Positions 45,649-57,448 of a DNA stretch of 64,000 nt are shown one piece after another. The position numbers were made by a program, and so were the translations under genes. The DNA comes from Isoetes taiwanensis (lineage: Eukaryota > Streptophyta > Lycopodiopsida > Isoetales > Isoetaceae): contig JAJEKV010000051.1 in the NCBI GenBank assembly GCA_021234155.1, positions 8,574,105 through 8,638,104 on the forward strand. The letters are read 5' to 3'. Numbering within the stretch: position 1 is the first letter of the stretch; each line of letters starts with the position of its first letter. Below the pieces are notes generated by a model. That model had not been told where the DNA came from, did not search any database, and was given only the letters and a program-made list of their open reading frames with translations.

Positions 45649-48600
45649 GTGGCGAGGGAAGAAGGAAGCAAGAGGGCATCAAAGAAATCTCACAAGCCTA
45701 AAAGCGTCCACACCCTCAAAAGCACCGTGACACGGGCCCGAGCACACTATTTTACAAAAACTTTCAAAGCGCAATGGTTAAGTAACCGAGTGCGGATGGA
45801 AAATACTGACCTGCTTGGCGTTCTTATGCGTCAGTAAAAGTCTTTGGGAACAAAATGTCTGCCGACTCAGGAGTTTGCAAACCTTGGGACAATAAAAGAT
45901 GTCTCGAGGTTGCGGGACAAGGAGGTCGGTGGGGAGCCAAAGGCTTCATTGTTGTGGACATCGCATTCTTTAGAATTGTCGATTATGCAACCACGAGCCT
46001 TTATACAAATTCTTTTCACACTCTTTGGACAAAGCGAAGCATGTGTTCATGGTTAAGCGGGTTTATTCGGTCTGGCGAGGACTTTCACCGTCGGTGAGTC
46101 CGAGCATTCCGGATGGAGAAAGGTCACAATCACCACCTTACGCTGGATTATTGGGGAGGTCATCGGATGGAGGTTCCCGGGGAACAAGGCGACGAAGAAC
46201 CCCCCGAGCGGCCAAAAAACTTAGCAGGCCAAAAGGGCAGCCGTAGCTGCTAAAGAACCAAAAAGCGAAAAGTCTGGCGGCTTGAAATTACGAAGTCCCC
46301 AGGAAAGCTCAAAAAAGGGAAAAGGAAAAGCTCAGGGGTTGCAATAAAGGAAAAGAAGGTTGATAAGACCTCTGAAAAGAATGGAGGTTATTAATAGAAA
46401 AAATTTGTACAAGGGGTAATTTATCTTCCTGTGACTAGCATGAAACTGCCCCAAAAGAATGAGTCGGCGAAAGGCCCCTTCAAGTTCGAAAAATTTATGC
46501 CCGACCACTTAAGGAACTTGAAGGACAGAATTAGGAACAATCAAATGCTCATGTGGCCCCAATAGTTGTCCTTGTTGACCGGGGGCGGTGCAAAACCCCG
46601 AGGGAATATGGCCGAGAAAGCGAAACATACACTCACTCGTCTTGGGAGGAAATCATAGCTTCAAGGCAAGAAGGCAGGCGTACAAAGAAAAGAATAACCC
46701 GAGGTACCTCTCTACGTCTTGTCTTGCTTGATTCTTGTGGTCTCAAACGAAAAAGGAAGCAAAAATGCGTTGCCAACACCCATAATCTTGACCAACGAGT
46801 ACAAATTAAAGATGAGCTTCGTCGACAAGATCCGATTTATGCACAGAGAGTACATGATTTTTAAGGAAAAATATGGAGAAGATTTGAAGAAACCGGCATA
46901 CTCGTTAGAACTGAAGGAAGCGTGCGCTGTGGAGTGCTGCCTTAAGTACGATGAAGCTAATAAATGGCGGTCTCATACCCCATGACAAGCTGGTTTCAAC
47001 TAGCCTTGAGAGGCGGCGGGGGTAAGTTTCTTTTGTATTCTGGAATAACCATGCAGAAACTAACCCTGTTTGTTACCGTGCAGATATGGGACCTACAAAA
47101 CGAAATTTTTACCATGTTCGAGCGTGGTGAATTAAAAAGTAAAGGAAAGGTCTCAGAAAAGAAGAAAGGTTCTGATGTCCCGAAGAAGGAAATAACGATC
47201 CGCGATGCGGAGAGAAATCACGGGGGCTTCTGAGACATGGACATACTAGAAAGGCTATTGCAGAAGGTCGTTGATAAGGAGTTTACGCTCGAAGAAATGT
47301 TCAAGGAACTGCACAAGTAAGAACGACAGAACTTTCATTTAAATTTTCCTTCCGTAGCAAGAAATGTTTTTAAAATCGTTAAACCTCGGTCACGCAGGCG
47401 AGATGCCTTCGAAACACACTTTTTTTTTTCGGAAGCCAAGGTGTATTGAATACACTTTGGCTTAATCAATGTGTATTCGAGAATACGTTTGGCTTAAAGC
47501 AATGTGTATTCGAATACACTTTTGAACTTTGAAAAAAGCAAAAGTGTATTCGGAATACACTTTTGCTTTGAACATAAAGCAAAAGTGTATTCCGGAATAC
47601 ACTTTTGCTTTTGGCTTGTAAGACAAAAGTTATTCCGGAATATACTTTGGCTTTTTCTTGGTGCTTTCGCTTCCTAGAAAACAATACTCAAATTGTTCAA
47701 ATGTTCTTGACTTCCAGCCAGAAAAATGTTATTACGTGCCAAACATGTTTAATGGAGCGATTAAGCGTGGACGGTGGGGACAGATGTAAAAGCTCTATCC
47801 CATAGCAACTTCCGACCGGCGTATTATTCAATGCGCTCCAAATTTTGAGAAATTTTAGATGCGTCTTTTTCTGTTTTTTAATGTTTTTCTTTTGTGATGC
47901 ACGCCTAACATCATTTACTAACGAGCAAGAAGAAGAACAAGGACCTACGAGAAGGTTTTATGCACTGGTAAGGACGACCGGAAGAAGAGGACTCTAGCGG
48001 ATAGGCGTATTGTTGATGTTGAGCCGTCCAGGCCTACGAGAGGTTTTCCATGTTTGATCAAAATAACTTTTATTCTATCGTTCATGGGGACTGCACTAAG
48101 TTGGCTGGAAGTATAAAACCCACAAGATTTTACTTTGGTCATAGCGGACTTGCCGTATGGGTTTAAAGGCGAAGGATAGCCGCTTCTGACGATCAACCAT
48201 TCAAAAACTTCGAATTTAATGCTTTAAAATCGATGGAATTAAGCGGTTACCACAGCAAAACAACTGGCGTCTTGTTGTGTTCCACTCCGGCATGCAATCC
48301 GGACTTGTGGAAGCTACTTTCAAGAACCACCGGTTCTCTGTGCAAGCCGATTCTGAAAATATGAGTGCAGTGAGTTCTCTCTTTCAAGTTTTGAGTCATT
48401 GTTGCGGTTGTAACTTCGTCATGTTCTATTAAGGAATCGTTTACTATTACGGAATACGATCTTCTGCAGTACAAAACTAATATTAACTACCATGGTGGAG
48501 GACCCGAGGGGCTGGCGAGCAAGGTTGAGTATCTCCATGTAGCTTCTTTGGAGTTTCGGCGGGGCGTACCATGGAACACTTTAACTGACGACTGCCAAAA

Positions 48601-49093
48601 TTTTTCTAACGTCCTAGAGTTCCCAGCATTACTACAGAAGCTCCAGGACCCAAGTGCACAAGGCAAAATTGTGAATCATTACCAGAAGCCACAGAAGCTA
48701 ATTAACCATATTCTGGATATGTTTTCACGTCCAGGAGATTGGGTCCTAGATGCTTTCTCTGGCTCTGGTACAACAATAGCATGTACAACAATAGCATGTA
48801 CAACAATAGCTGTTGACATTGACAAAGAGGCTGTAGACTTTATTAAGATGCGATTGTCTGCTCTACCAACTCTACCAGATGAAAATCAAGAGTTGGGAGC
48901 CAAATCATCATCAGATTTTGCCAAGATGACATCTTCTGAGATACAACCTCCTTTCACAAGCTCTCTGGAAGATGAAGCTACCTTTGCAGAGCTCAAAGAA
49001 GTAGCTCTGGCTACTATTCCTGAAGAGACTGTTGACACCAACATAGATAAAACAGTGACAAAGGAGCAAACTGTAGAGATAGAAAAAGGTTAG
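45649..49093 (+). CDS. Beta-class DNA amino-methyltransferase (N4-cytosine or N6-adenine), interrupted frame
   Basis: Transfers a methyl group from AdoMet to an exocyclic amino group of DNA. Upstream part (45,649-47,320) is K/R-rich and unassigned, with SADSGVCKPWDNKRCLEVAG at 45,855, FEKFMPDHLRNLKDRI near 46,480, REYMIFKEKYGEDLKK near 46,850 and ERLLQKVVDKEFTLEEMF near 47,250. A palindrome array follows. Catalytic part: FDQNNFYSIVHGDCTKLAGS (48,052-48,111), LVIADLPYGF (motif IV, 48,133-48,164, DLPY for DPPY), NNWRLVVFHSGMQSGLVEAT near 48,260-48,320. The frame 48,548-49,093 has KPQKLINHILDMFSRPGDWV (motif X) and LDAFSGSGTT (motif I). Order IV-X-I defines the beta class, typical of bacterial restriction-modification enzymes. 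In eukaryotes, bdelloid N4CMT and Marchantia DN4MT1 are precedents. Stop shared with copy A. Confidence 0.82.
47436..47652. repeat. Palindrome array inside the methyltransferase gene, copy B
   Basis: Six units near 47,437, 47,468, 47,500, 47,538, 47,579 and 47,624. Centres are TTGAA, TTCGAGAA, TTCGAA, TTCGGAA, TTCCGGAA and TTCCGGAA. Unit order matches copy A (556-786), but several centres differ by one or two bases, mostly at C.G positions. Confidence 0.92.
48769..48810 (+). repeat. In-frame 15-bp repeat after the methyltransferase SGSGTT motif
   Basis: ACAACAATAGCATGT twice plus a partial third unit, encoding TTIACTTIACTTIAVDID. It lengthens the loop after motif I by ten residues relative to an ordinary FxGxGTT-beta-strand junction. 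The frame stays open. Confidence 0.92.
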
Positions 49094-50801
49094 ACGAGCA
49101 AACCACACACTGAAGACTTCGATTTAGACCTCTGAGTTAGTTTTTGCTAAATTATTTACTACTGGCTATAAAATAATGCCATATTTGATGTACTGAAAGA
49201 AATTAATAATTTTTTTTTTTTTTTTTTTTTTTGCGTTTTTTTGACGTCCTCGAATTCATAGTAATATTCCTGGTGTATTAATGTCTGGAATTTTGCCATT
49301 TCCAAGTGCTCTATTCTACAAATGCAAGATCATCACTTCAAAAAGCCCAAAATGCACGATAAAATATTTTGTTTCACTTCAAATCCCCAACTTTTTTTGA
49401 AAATGATCATTTTTTAAATCCTGGTGTTTTTTTTAAGGGAATCTTTGAAACGGGAGTGATGCAACACTCCCGTTTAATTTGCAATCGTGTTATCTATGTA
49501 CACATCTATAGTATCTCTCAAAATCTAGTAAAGAGCAGGATTAATCCCCTCAAGCATCTAATCTACTATGGCTTTTAAGCAGCACTATTTCTCCTTCAAA
49601 TCTGGCAAGGGAATAAGCTTGATAAGGAAAAGAGACAGTCGATGCAACTCGTTAGTGATATCTAATATCTGGGATGCAAAGAAGAAAACCGTCCAAGTTG
49701 ACACCTTCTTAGATCCAACATTTTTCTTCATCATCGTAGCATGCAGTTACGCATAAAACAATCGGTTTTTCATAGATTAATATCTACACACAGTTGACCT
49801 TGCAATGCTGAATTGTCCATCTTAATAAAAGAAGGATAGCTTAAACCATTATTATTATCTTCAAACAAAAGAGTCAGGGTATTGGAGGGATCTAATGCGG
49901 TTTTAGAGCTCTCAAGCTGTGCTTTAGGATTGCTTGATCGGAGGCTCATCAGCTGTGCTCTTGATTGCTTGATAGTGGAACGATTTCTTCACGAGGCTAT
50001 GTTTTCTGTGCTGGAGACTGTAGAAACACATCAGTCATTTATTGCATCAACGAATTTTCTTCGAAAATACATCGGCTGTGGAGTAGTGGTTTCAATTGCT
50101 ATGCTATGGGTGGAGATATGGCCCTTTCTGGTGGTGAAGTGGAGTTATACAATTGGAATCCTTGAAAACTGAGCAGGTTTTGTAGTCATGTTTTTTTTGT
50201 GCATATGGCCTGAAGGACTTTCTTTGGTGAAAGGATTCTGGAGGAAGTTTCTTCCGGTTGCATGTACGGGTTTTGTTTGCAGGGGACATCTTGAAAGGCT
50301 GTACTTTCACACCATGCAAGCCTGACAGGCTGTGGCAGTTTATGTCAATCTGTTTTAGCTCTTCTTTGCTGTTGGCTTTTTGGTTTCTCTATGTATAGAG
50401 CTTGTGTAGACACTGGTTATTTGTAAAGCTTCTTCTTGAGGTTTCTTTGTGAAGCTGCTTCATGTTATTTCGAGTTCCTACATGTAATTTCATTTCTGTA
50501 ATGTCTTATAGTTATGTACATGTACCATTGTCTTATAAAGAATGTACTTTGGTAGTTGAGTATGTTTGCAATGTCAATGCAATTTCGTCCAATCAATCAT
50601 GCATTTGTGTTTCTCTTCATTGCATATGTGTATGCGTATGAATACATGTATGTGGAGCACAGACTTCTACATGAGTGTGATGTGGAAATTCCTCAATCCT
50701 TCATTTGGCATATTCGTGGAATTATGTGAGGATCCAATGATCCAAAGTGTGCAATAAGGAGTGTATAAATAAAAAAACTACATTATCTTGACAAGAAATT
50801 T
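49094..50801. other. Non-coding stretch downstream of methyltransferase, copy B
   Basis: Near-identical to 2,223-3,931. It includes a poly-T run of 22 (49,211-49,232), longer than in copy A, and the hairpin at 49,448-49,475. The 96-residue plus-strand frame (49,882-50,172) is protein-like but unrecognised. Confidence 0.5.
49448..49475. repeat. Perfect 11-bp stem hairpin, copy B
   Basis: Identical to 2,573-2,600: AAACGGGAGTG, loop ATGCAA, CACTCCCGTTT. Confidence 0.8.
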
Positions 50802-50825
50802 ATCGCAGCGGCCAAGGTCGCCGCA
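50802..50825. repeat. GC hairpin module, copy B
   Basis: TCGCAGCGGCCAAGGTCGCCGC: a weaker stem than copy A because of a C-to-T change and a CAG where copy A has CGG. Flanks AAGAAATTTA and AAACATTTCTCTTC are kept. Confidence 0.7.
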
Positions 50826-50915
50826 AACATTTCTCTTCATTCGTCTCATATACGTGTTTCAAAAAATACAGCATTTGGACCTGCAATTTCTCACCTTATG
50901 TCTAGAGAAAAAAAA

Positions 50916-52175
50916 GGGGAAAACTACAAAATACCCCTAACTTTTTGCAAAATTCATAGTATACCCCTAACTTTTTAAAAAACATGCCCCTAAAAAACCT
51001 ATACATGTATTTGTATTTCTTATGTTTTTATAAAACGCCCTTAACTTTTGTTTTATTTTATAAAATACCCCTAACTTTTAATGAAATTCAAGAAATGCCC
51101 CTAACTTTTGTAATATTTGACCAAAAGCCCTTGCTCAACGTATGACAATTTAAAACATTAGAAGATATTGATGGAATACCCCTAACTTTTCATAAAATTC
51201 ACAAAATGCCCTCAAGTTTGGATAAATTCACAAAATGCCCCTTGTACAGTCAAGAAGCCTGTACAAGGTAAGTCAAATTGGAGAAGGAAGATAACAAACA
51301 GACATTATATGTTTGAAAGGCATACCTTTTCCGATCGCTCTTAAGAATCTTCAATTCAACACTATGAGCGATTGCATGATCCTTCACAGCCAATTTCACT
51401 CATCCAAAGATGCCCAGGTTGATCCAGTTTGCAATGCCATGTTAATGTAGGATCTATTTATCAACTACAATGAAGCAAAGGCAAACATTTTTTGAAAAGA
51501 GAACATGATTGGCATGCTTTTCTGATACAAATGAACAAATGAGAGTTCACTCCAAATAATGCTTAAAGAGAGTTCCCAAGAACTTTTCCATCTATACCGC
51601 TAAAGAAGTTCATTGAAGCATACGGTCCTTCCAATAAAGTAGCTGATGCAAATCTTGCAAAGAAAAGAAAGCTTTGGAGTGTTCGATGAAGGAGCTAAAA
51701 GAATCAGATCTTCTTACAGTAGGAAATTTCTGCCTATTCTTGGTCAAAATTTCTGCCTATTCCAGATACGAAATTGAGGTTTTTCAAGATCACAGCCTTT
51801 TCCTATCGCTATCCCAACCGGAGTTGCATGTTTATAATGCTAATTCTGAGCAAAATCATCTAAACGAAATTCAAAGATTCAAGCAAGAACATACCGGAAT
51901 TCAGGTTGGAGAAGACCGCTCCATCTTGCAGCGAAATCCTTCATCCTGGCCTCTACTCCAGCGGAACTCCACCGCATGCGCAATCGGTTCTCGCCAACGG
52001 GAAGTTTTTGCAAGTTTTTTGGTTGTGTTACAGTTTTGACAAATACGAGGAGGGGTATACGCTTTTTGACAAATACGGTGCACAAGTCTATATAGGGGCA
52101 TTTCATGAATTTTCTAAAAGTTAGGGGTATGTTGTGAATTTTGCAAAAAGTTAGGGGTATATTGTAGTTTTTCCC
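50916..52175. mobile_element. Non-autonomous inverted-repeat element with TAACTTTT subrepeats, copy B
   Basis: Partner of 4,045-5,301, with the same inverted ends (GGGGAAAACTAC.. / ..GTAGTTTTTCCC) and internal CCCCTAACTTTT series. One 121-residue frame (51,674-52,039) overlaps the partner of the copy A frame but is not recognised. It cannot move without an outside transposase. Confidence 0.75.
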
Positions 52176-53307
52176 TATTATTTATAAGCTTGTTCGTCAA
52201 ATTTATAAGGCATCTGGTTGTTTAGCTTTGATCCGGTCGCTATGTGTCTCATGGATCGAGTCCCATCTATTGCTGGTGCTCATCATGGTGCAAGTCAGTT
52301 CATATCTCTACCGTTAAAATATAATATTGTTAAGGTGAAAACAATATTCTTGATTCTTACAAAATGAAGTTAGTCTGCAAGATGCTTAAATGCTTTTTTA
52401 TTGGTATATGCATAAAAATGCTCTCAAAACTGGATTTAGTGGATGACAATGAAACGTGGCCCAAGCCTTAATCTATCAAGTCAAACCTTATCTATATTTG
52501 GACCATGATGTATCTCATCCGGTTATGTGCATCAAACTCGATCAGGCTCTGCCAATATTTTTTTGATGTCCCAGGAAGGCAGGTGCATTTCTTCGTAGCA
52601 ATTTCAGATCTAGGAAATTGAAGGTGGTTCTAATCAACAAAGTTGGATGCCTCCTGTCACACTGATTTGGCATGCTCATGATCAGAGGTTGCTTTGATAA
52701 CCACCGTGGAGTCAAGCCAATTTAACCTTTGGAGATCAAATTCATTGCCATATTGTGGTTCTTGCGTATTCAATGTGTTACAAGTTGGGTGATTATTGGG
52801 ATGTGTTAAGCTGCAGATTATTTATGTTAAAATGGAAGTTTAAATAGAAGGGTCACATGTGATCTTTGTGTAATTGTATGAAATCTCAAGCTCCTAATGC
52901 AGGCAAAAGATACTGGCTATGCATGCATTACATACTATAATGATTTAATGTCTAACTTCGTAAAGGGATGTTGCCAAGATTAGACCGCTATTTTTTCCAC
53001 TGGGGACGTGTGGAACACTATTCTCTGTAGACTAGCAACATTAATGAATACAAGTGTACTAAATTAGAAAATATATGAATTCATAGGTTGAATATCTCTA
53101 TTTAATAGTTCATAAGATTTTCATGGCGACTATGTGCTAAATGATTGCATTGCATGCCTTAATGATTTAAAGCTAGCTTTGTTGAGCATTGCTTCATGCA
53201 GGGATGTTGACGAACCGTATAAACCATTATTTCTTACTACATGAACCTGCGGAGTACCATCCCTGCTATTTGTTGTAAACTGCCAATATTGGTAATGAAA
53301 CTAGAGC

Positions 53308-53672
53308 TGAAGATTTAACGCTCTTCCGCTTAAAGATGAAGACCCTTCTATTGGAAACAGTCAGAATCCCATCTTCACCTCAACTTACTAGAGTTATTAA
53401 TTTGCTTGAGCATTTATGTTCATTCAAAAGCAAGAATGAAGCTCAGCTTAGCCACCTCCGTCTCTTCTTATTCACTTGGATATTGCACATGTCTTAAATA
53501 TTAAGCATCCTTCTGCCAGGTCATAGGTCCAGCCCCCTACACCCACACGCAGTCAAACAATACTACGCTTTCCTCAAGGCTAAGATAGCCATGTACATCG
53601 CGGGCCGTCAAAGGGAAATGTTTTACCTTTTGGACCGTCATAACAGGACCTTCTGGCAAAGGGTGCTCAGAA
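53308..53672 (+). CDS. Unassigned protein-like exons
   Basis: One open segment reads RAEDLTLFRLKMKTLLLETV, then NLLEHLCSFKSKNEAQLSHL, to a stop near 53,496. A second, after a CTGCCAG acceptor-like site (about 53,513-53,520), reads KQYYAFLKAKIAMYIAGRQR and EMFYLLDRHNRTFWQRVLRK up to AAAGGTAAAG, a possible donor. Frames and junctions are consistent with exons of one gene, but I recognise no family. Copy A (6,430-6,790) has the same with breaks. No conserved catalytic motif is visible. Confidence 0.4.
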
Positions 53673-53995
53673 AGGTAAAGGTAAAGGTAGAGTACTTTTT
53701 TATCTTCTTTTGTTTAGTTTTAGTTAGGGTTACGTTACGTTTATGGTTAAAGAAAAGGAAAGGAAGGCGGCAGCACAACATTCCCATCCGCCGCTCCTCT
53801 TTAACTCAAAAGTTATAGACTCGAGAATCGGTAGGCAGGGCAGATTCGGATCTTATTCATCTTCCAAGGCAAGGGTTTAAGGATGGCAGTTGCAAAATGG
53901 CGGGGATTCTCCTCTTTATATCTGCTTTTGATTCTAGCCATTGTATTTGTAGCCATTGCACTTATAGAAGGAGGATACTTAGACTAGAATAAAAA

Positions 53996-54119
<124 letters not shown>

Positions 54120-54241
54120 AGAATAGAATGTTGATTATTTCGTCTTTGAGACCATCAGGTCTAGAAGACATAGCAGTAAGAAAAATATGTACAATTGTCA
54201 GTCATGAAAGTTCTATTTCCAAAGTGCCTTCAATGGAGGCA

Positions 54242-57200
54242 TCATTGGACTCTACTCTCATCTTCATCATATAAATCAAGTAAATGTTTATAATTTGAAA
54301 TAGACATCTCTCGCATTTTCAGCACCTCTATTAGAAAGTCTCCAGTAGTAGCTTCAAGCGCAAAGAATTCAAGAAGCGTATTAACATTCGTGAACTGGAA
54401 TCTGTGCCTTATGTTCTGATAGGCAGGGCATAGAAGGTTCCCCCATCTTCCTACTTCCACTCCCAAATGGTGAGAGGCGCCCTTAGAATGCGCACCACGG
54501 TTTGCCTTTTATATGGAGAGATTTACGCTAAGGTGCGGTGCTTCTTGCAAAGGCGGTTTATGATCCTCCTATAGAAGTCCATTTTAGTGCCGGTGATTGT
54601 GCCATAATTTCCATTGCACATTCGCATGTACCCAAGCTCTTATGTTGTTCCCTTCATTAGGCATTTCATCTAACGACATCCCCCATTTAGTTAGCCACTC
54701 TTGAATATTTGTAAACCAACCTTGTTGGTTTTGCTTTGACTCATAGAAAGGCGGGGAAGACTATTGTCGTCCATATTGAGCACCTTTTCACATACCTCAA
54801 TGTCGACATAAATGCTTACGCTTGAGGGGCATCATGCACCTACGCTAGTAGCATAGGATAAGGTGTTTGCATTTTACAACCTAATTCTGTTATCAAAAAT
54901 TTCTTTTGTACCTTCTCGATCCTCTTCCAAGCATCTAGAGAGAGACCTGGCCCCCATACCTCACATCCATATAGGATAATGCTTTGGACAAGTGCATAAT
55001 ACAGTTTTTTCTTCAATCCCCAATCAAAAATTTCTGCTTTTTTACATTTCCTCTGCAAAGCGTACAATGCTTTCAACCCCCCATCTGCTCTTTGTTTTGC
55101 TGCTTTACTCCAGCTATAATTATGATCAACTATGAGCCCCAAGTACTTATAGGTATGTGCAATTTGTACCTTGTTTCCTTCATAAAAGAAATCATAATCA
55201 CGTACCCGCGTTCCAAAGATAAGGATCTTGGTCTTGTCTAGATTGACTCGTAGCTCTGATTTTTGGCAGAAAGTGTGTAAGGCATCTAGATGTCTTTGCA
55301 TAGCAGCAACTGTTCTAGCAAAGAGCACTATGTCATCTGCATATAAGAGCAATAATATAGTATATCCTGCAATGGATGTACCATCTCCATATTCGTCCCC
55401 ATCCAATCTTCCAATTCATCTATATAAAGCCCAAAAAGGGTTGGAGATAAGGGGCAGCCCTGCTTAACACCCATATTGCTAGTGACCTCGTCTTTGCATT
55501 TATTACTCAAAGGGTATGACAATTGAATCGTTACCTTTTCATACAGCTGAGCGACCGCATTCCTTAATTCAAGAGGTACTCCCAACTTTTCCATTCTGTT
55601 ATGTATATTACGTCTCTTAACCATGTCGAAAGCTTTTGTAAGATCTACAAAAAGCGCAAAGCATGGTTTCCTTGTCTTCTTAACTGCATCTACTGCTGCT
55701 CTGAAAGTGACCAAGTGGTCAATAGTGGACTTATTTGGGCGAAACCCAGCTTGCCCTTTGGCTCTCACATCATTTTCTTCAGCCCATGTGCTAATTTTTT
55801 GCTCTAGAATGGTGGCGAGCAACTTGGCAAAAATGTTACCTACCATGATCATTCTGTAATTACCAGGGTTATGTGGATCCCTTGATTTATAAATTGGTGT
55901 CACTCTGTTCACTTGCCAATCAGCAGGAAGGCCATTCATTAAAGCATCATTCATCATTTCTGTGATTTTGCTGTAAATTGTAAGGTCAGCCCATTTGATC
56001 ATCTCTGCAACTAAGCCTGTTGCATCTGCAGCTTTTCCATTGGAAAGTCTCTTTATCCCCAAGGCCACTTCAGTTAATGTTATTTGTAGCTTTGTCCCAT
56101 CGTTAGGCATGGTTCCATCGATACCATCTATATGGTATAGTTTATGTAGCTGCCTCACTAGGTCACTTATATCCAGGTCATAGGATTGGTGCTTCCTAGG
56201 TTTTAAGCGCGCCCAAAATCTCCTTGGATTAGCAACCATTTCATCTACCAAAACTATTTGCCTTTGACGCATATACTCTCTTTTTTTCTTTGTAATAAGC
56301 TTGCGATATTCCTTCCTGATGTATATCCTATTTTCATTGTTTGTGGCGTGCAGCTCCTTTCTTTTCTTCTTGCATTCTTCATCATACCAACTATTGCACG
56401 GGAGCCCCTTAGCTTTGCGATGTGACATGAAGCATTGTTTAGCGGCCTCTAGAAGCAGTGATGTGAGCTTTGCGCTTATGCCATTGGCATCTCTTGGCCA
56501 CAATGTTTCGGCTGTTTTCTTCTCACATATGCGCTCATATGCTTAAGATTTGCGATGGTCCATGCGCACTGTGTTTATGGTATCAAACTTGGCATTATGC
56601 CTTTCTTTGCTTGTAATTTGCATTTCAATGACAAGCGGTACATGGTCATAATCCCTAACATCAGCCATGTAAAAATCTGAAATATATTGTGCCATATGAG
56701 CTTTTGCTAAAACAAAGTCAACCACACTAAGGCCCTCACCTGAGGATCCTTTTGAAGTGCATGCTGCAGATTTGGAATATTTATCGATCCCATTGTAAAT
56801 CATCAAGTATAAACCATTACACATGCTCAAAAGATGCCCACCTTGCGGTGTAATATGTTTATATACATCACTAGTGTTTCTAAACCATCCCATCTTTTGG
56901 ATATCATCATCATCCAAAGCCTCCATCCACAATGGGTCATGTTCTGTATTAACCATGCTTGCTTGTTTTTTTGCTACCCTGCCGTTAAAATCTCCCATTA
57001 ATATGACATCTCCATGTGCCATCAAGTCTAAAGTGTCCTACTCTATGTGGTGGTATGGGTCATCTTTGTCCATGTCTTGTGTCCTATATATAGGTGATTC
57101 TCGTGGAGGGAAATAGCATCCAGCCACGTATAGCTTCTGCAAATGTCCTGATATCTCAACCCATAAATATTGCTTTGCTTTATCTTTTTTTATTATGGTA

Positions 57201-57448
57201 ATCATGTGTGCAAAAGAATTTCTAACATAGCATGCAATCCCGCCAGAACCTTTTTGTCTCCATCATTTGACATTCCAGACTGAATGAAGCAACTGAAAAT
57301 CAGGTATATCTGGAAGTCCGTCTTCCTCATGTTCATGTGTTTCAAGAAAGAAAATTAGATCCCAAGATGCGAGAACATCGTCAAGTTTGGCAACTTCATG
57401 TGCCTTGCCATTAATGTTCCACGAGCATATCCTGATGGTCTGTTGTTC
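54242..57448 (-). pseudogene. LINE ORF2: endonuclease and reverse transcriptase
   Basis: It opens EQQTIRICSWNINGKAHE directly after the ORF1 amber stop. Endonuclease residues: N of WNING, E of LETHEHE, VAGCYFPP, GDFNGR (near 56,980) and YDHVPL (near 56,640). RT: VNRVTPIYKSRDPHNPGNYR, GQAGFRPNKSTIDHL, ALFVDLTKAFD (motif A), MGVKQGCPLSPTLFGLYIDE, then after a slip near 55,390 LLYADDIVLFA (catalytic YADD), VNLDKTKILIFG, KYLGLIVDHNYSW and LYGCEVWG. A second slip near 54,840 precedes the C-terminal region ending YDEDESRVQ. In-frame stops at 57,263, 57,038 and 56,543 are shared with copy A. It nicks target DNA and primes cDNA synthesis in the family. Confidence 0.92.
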
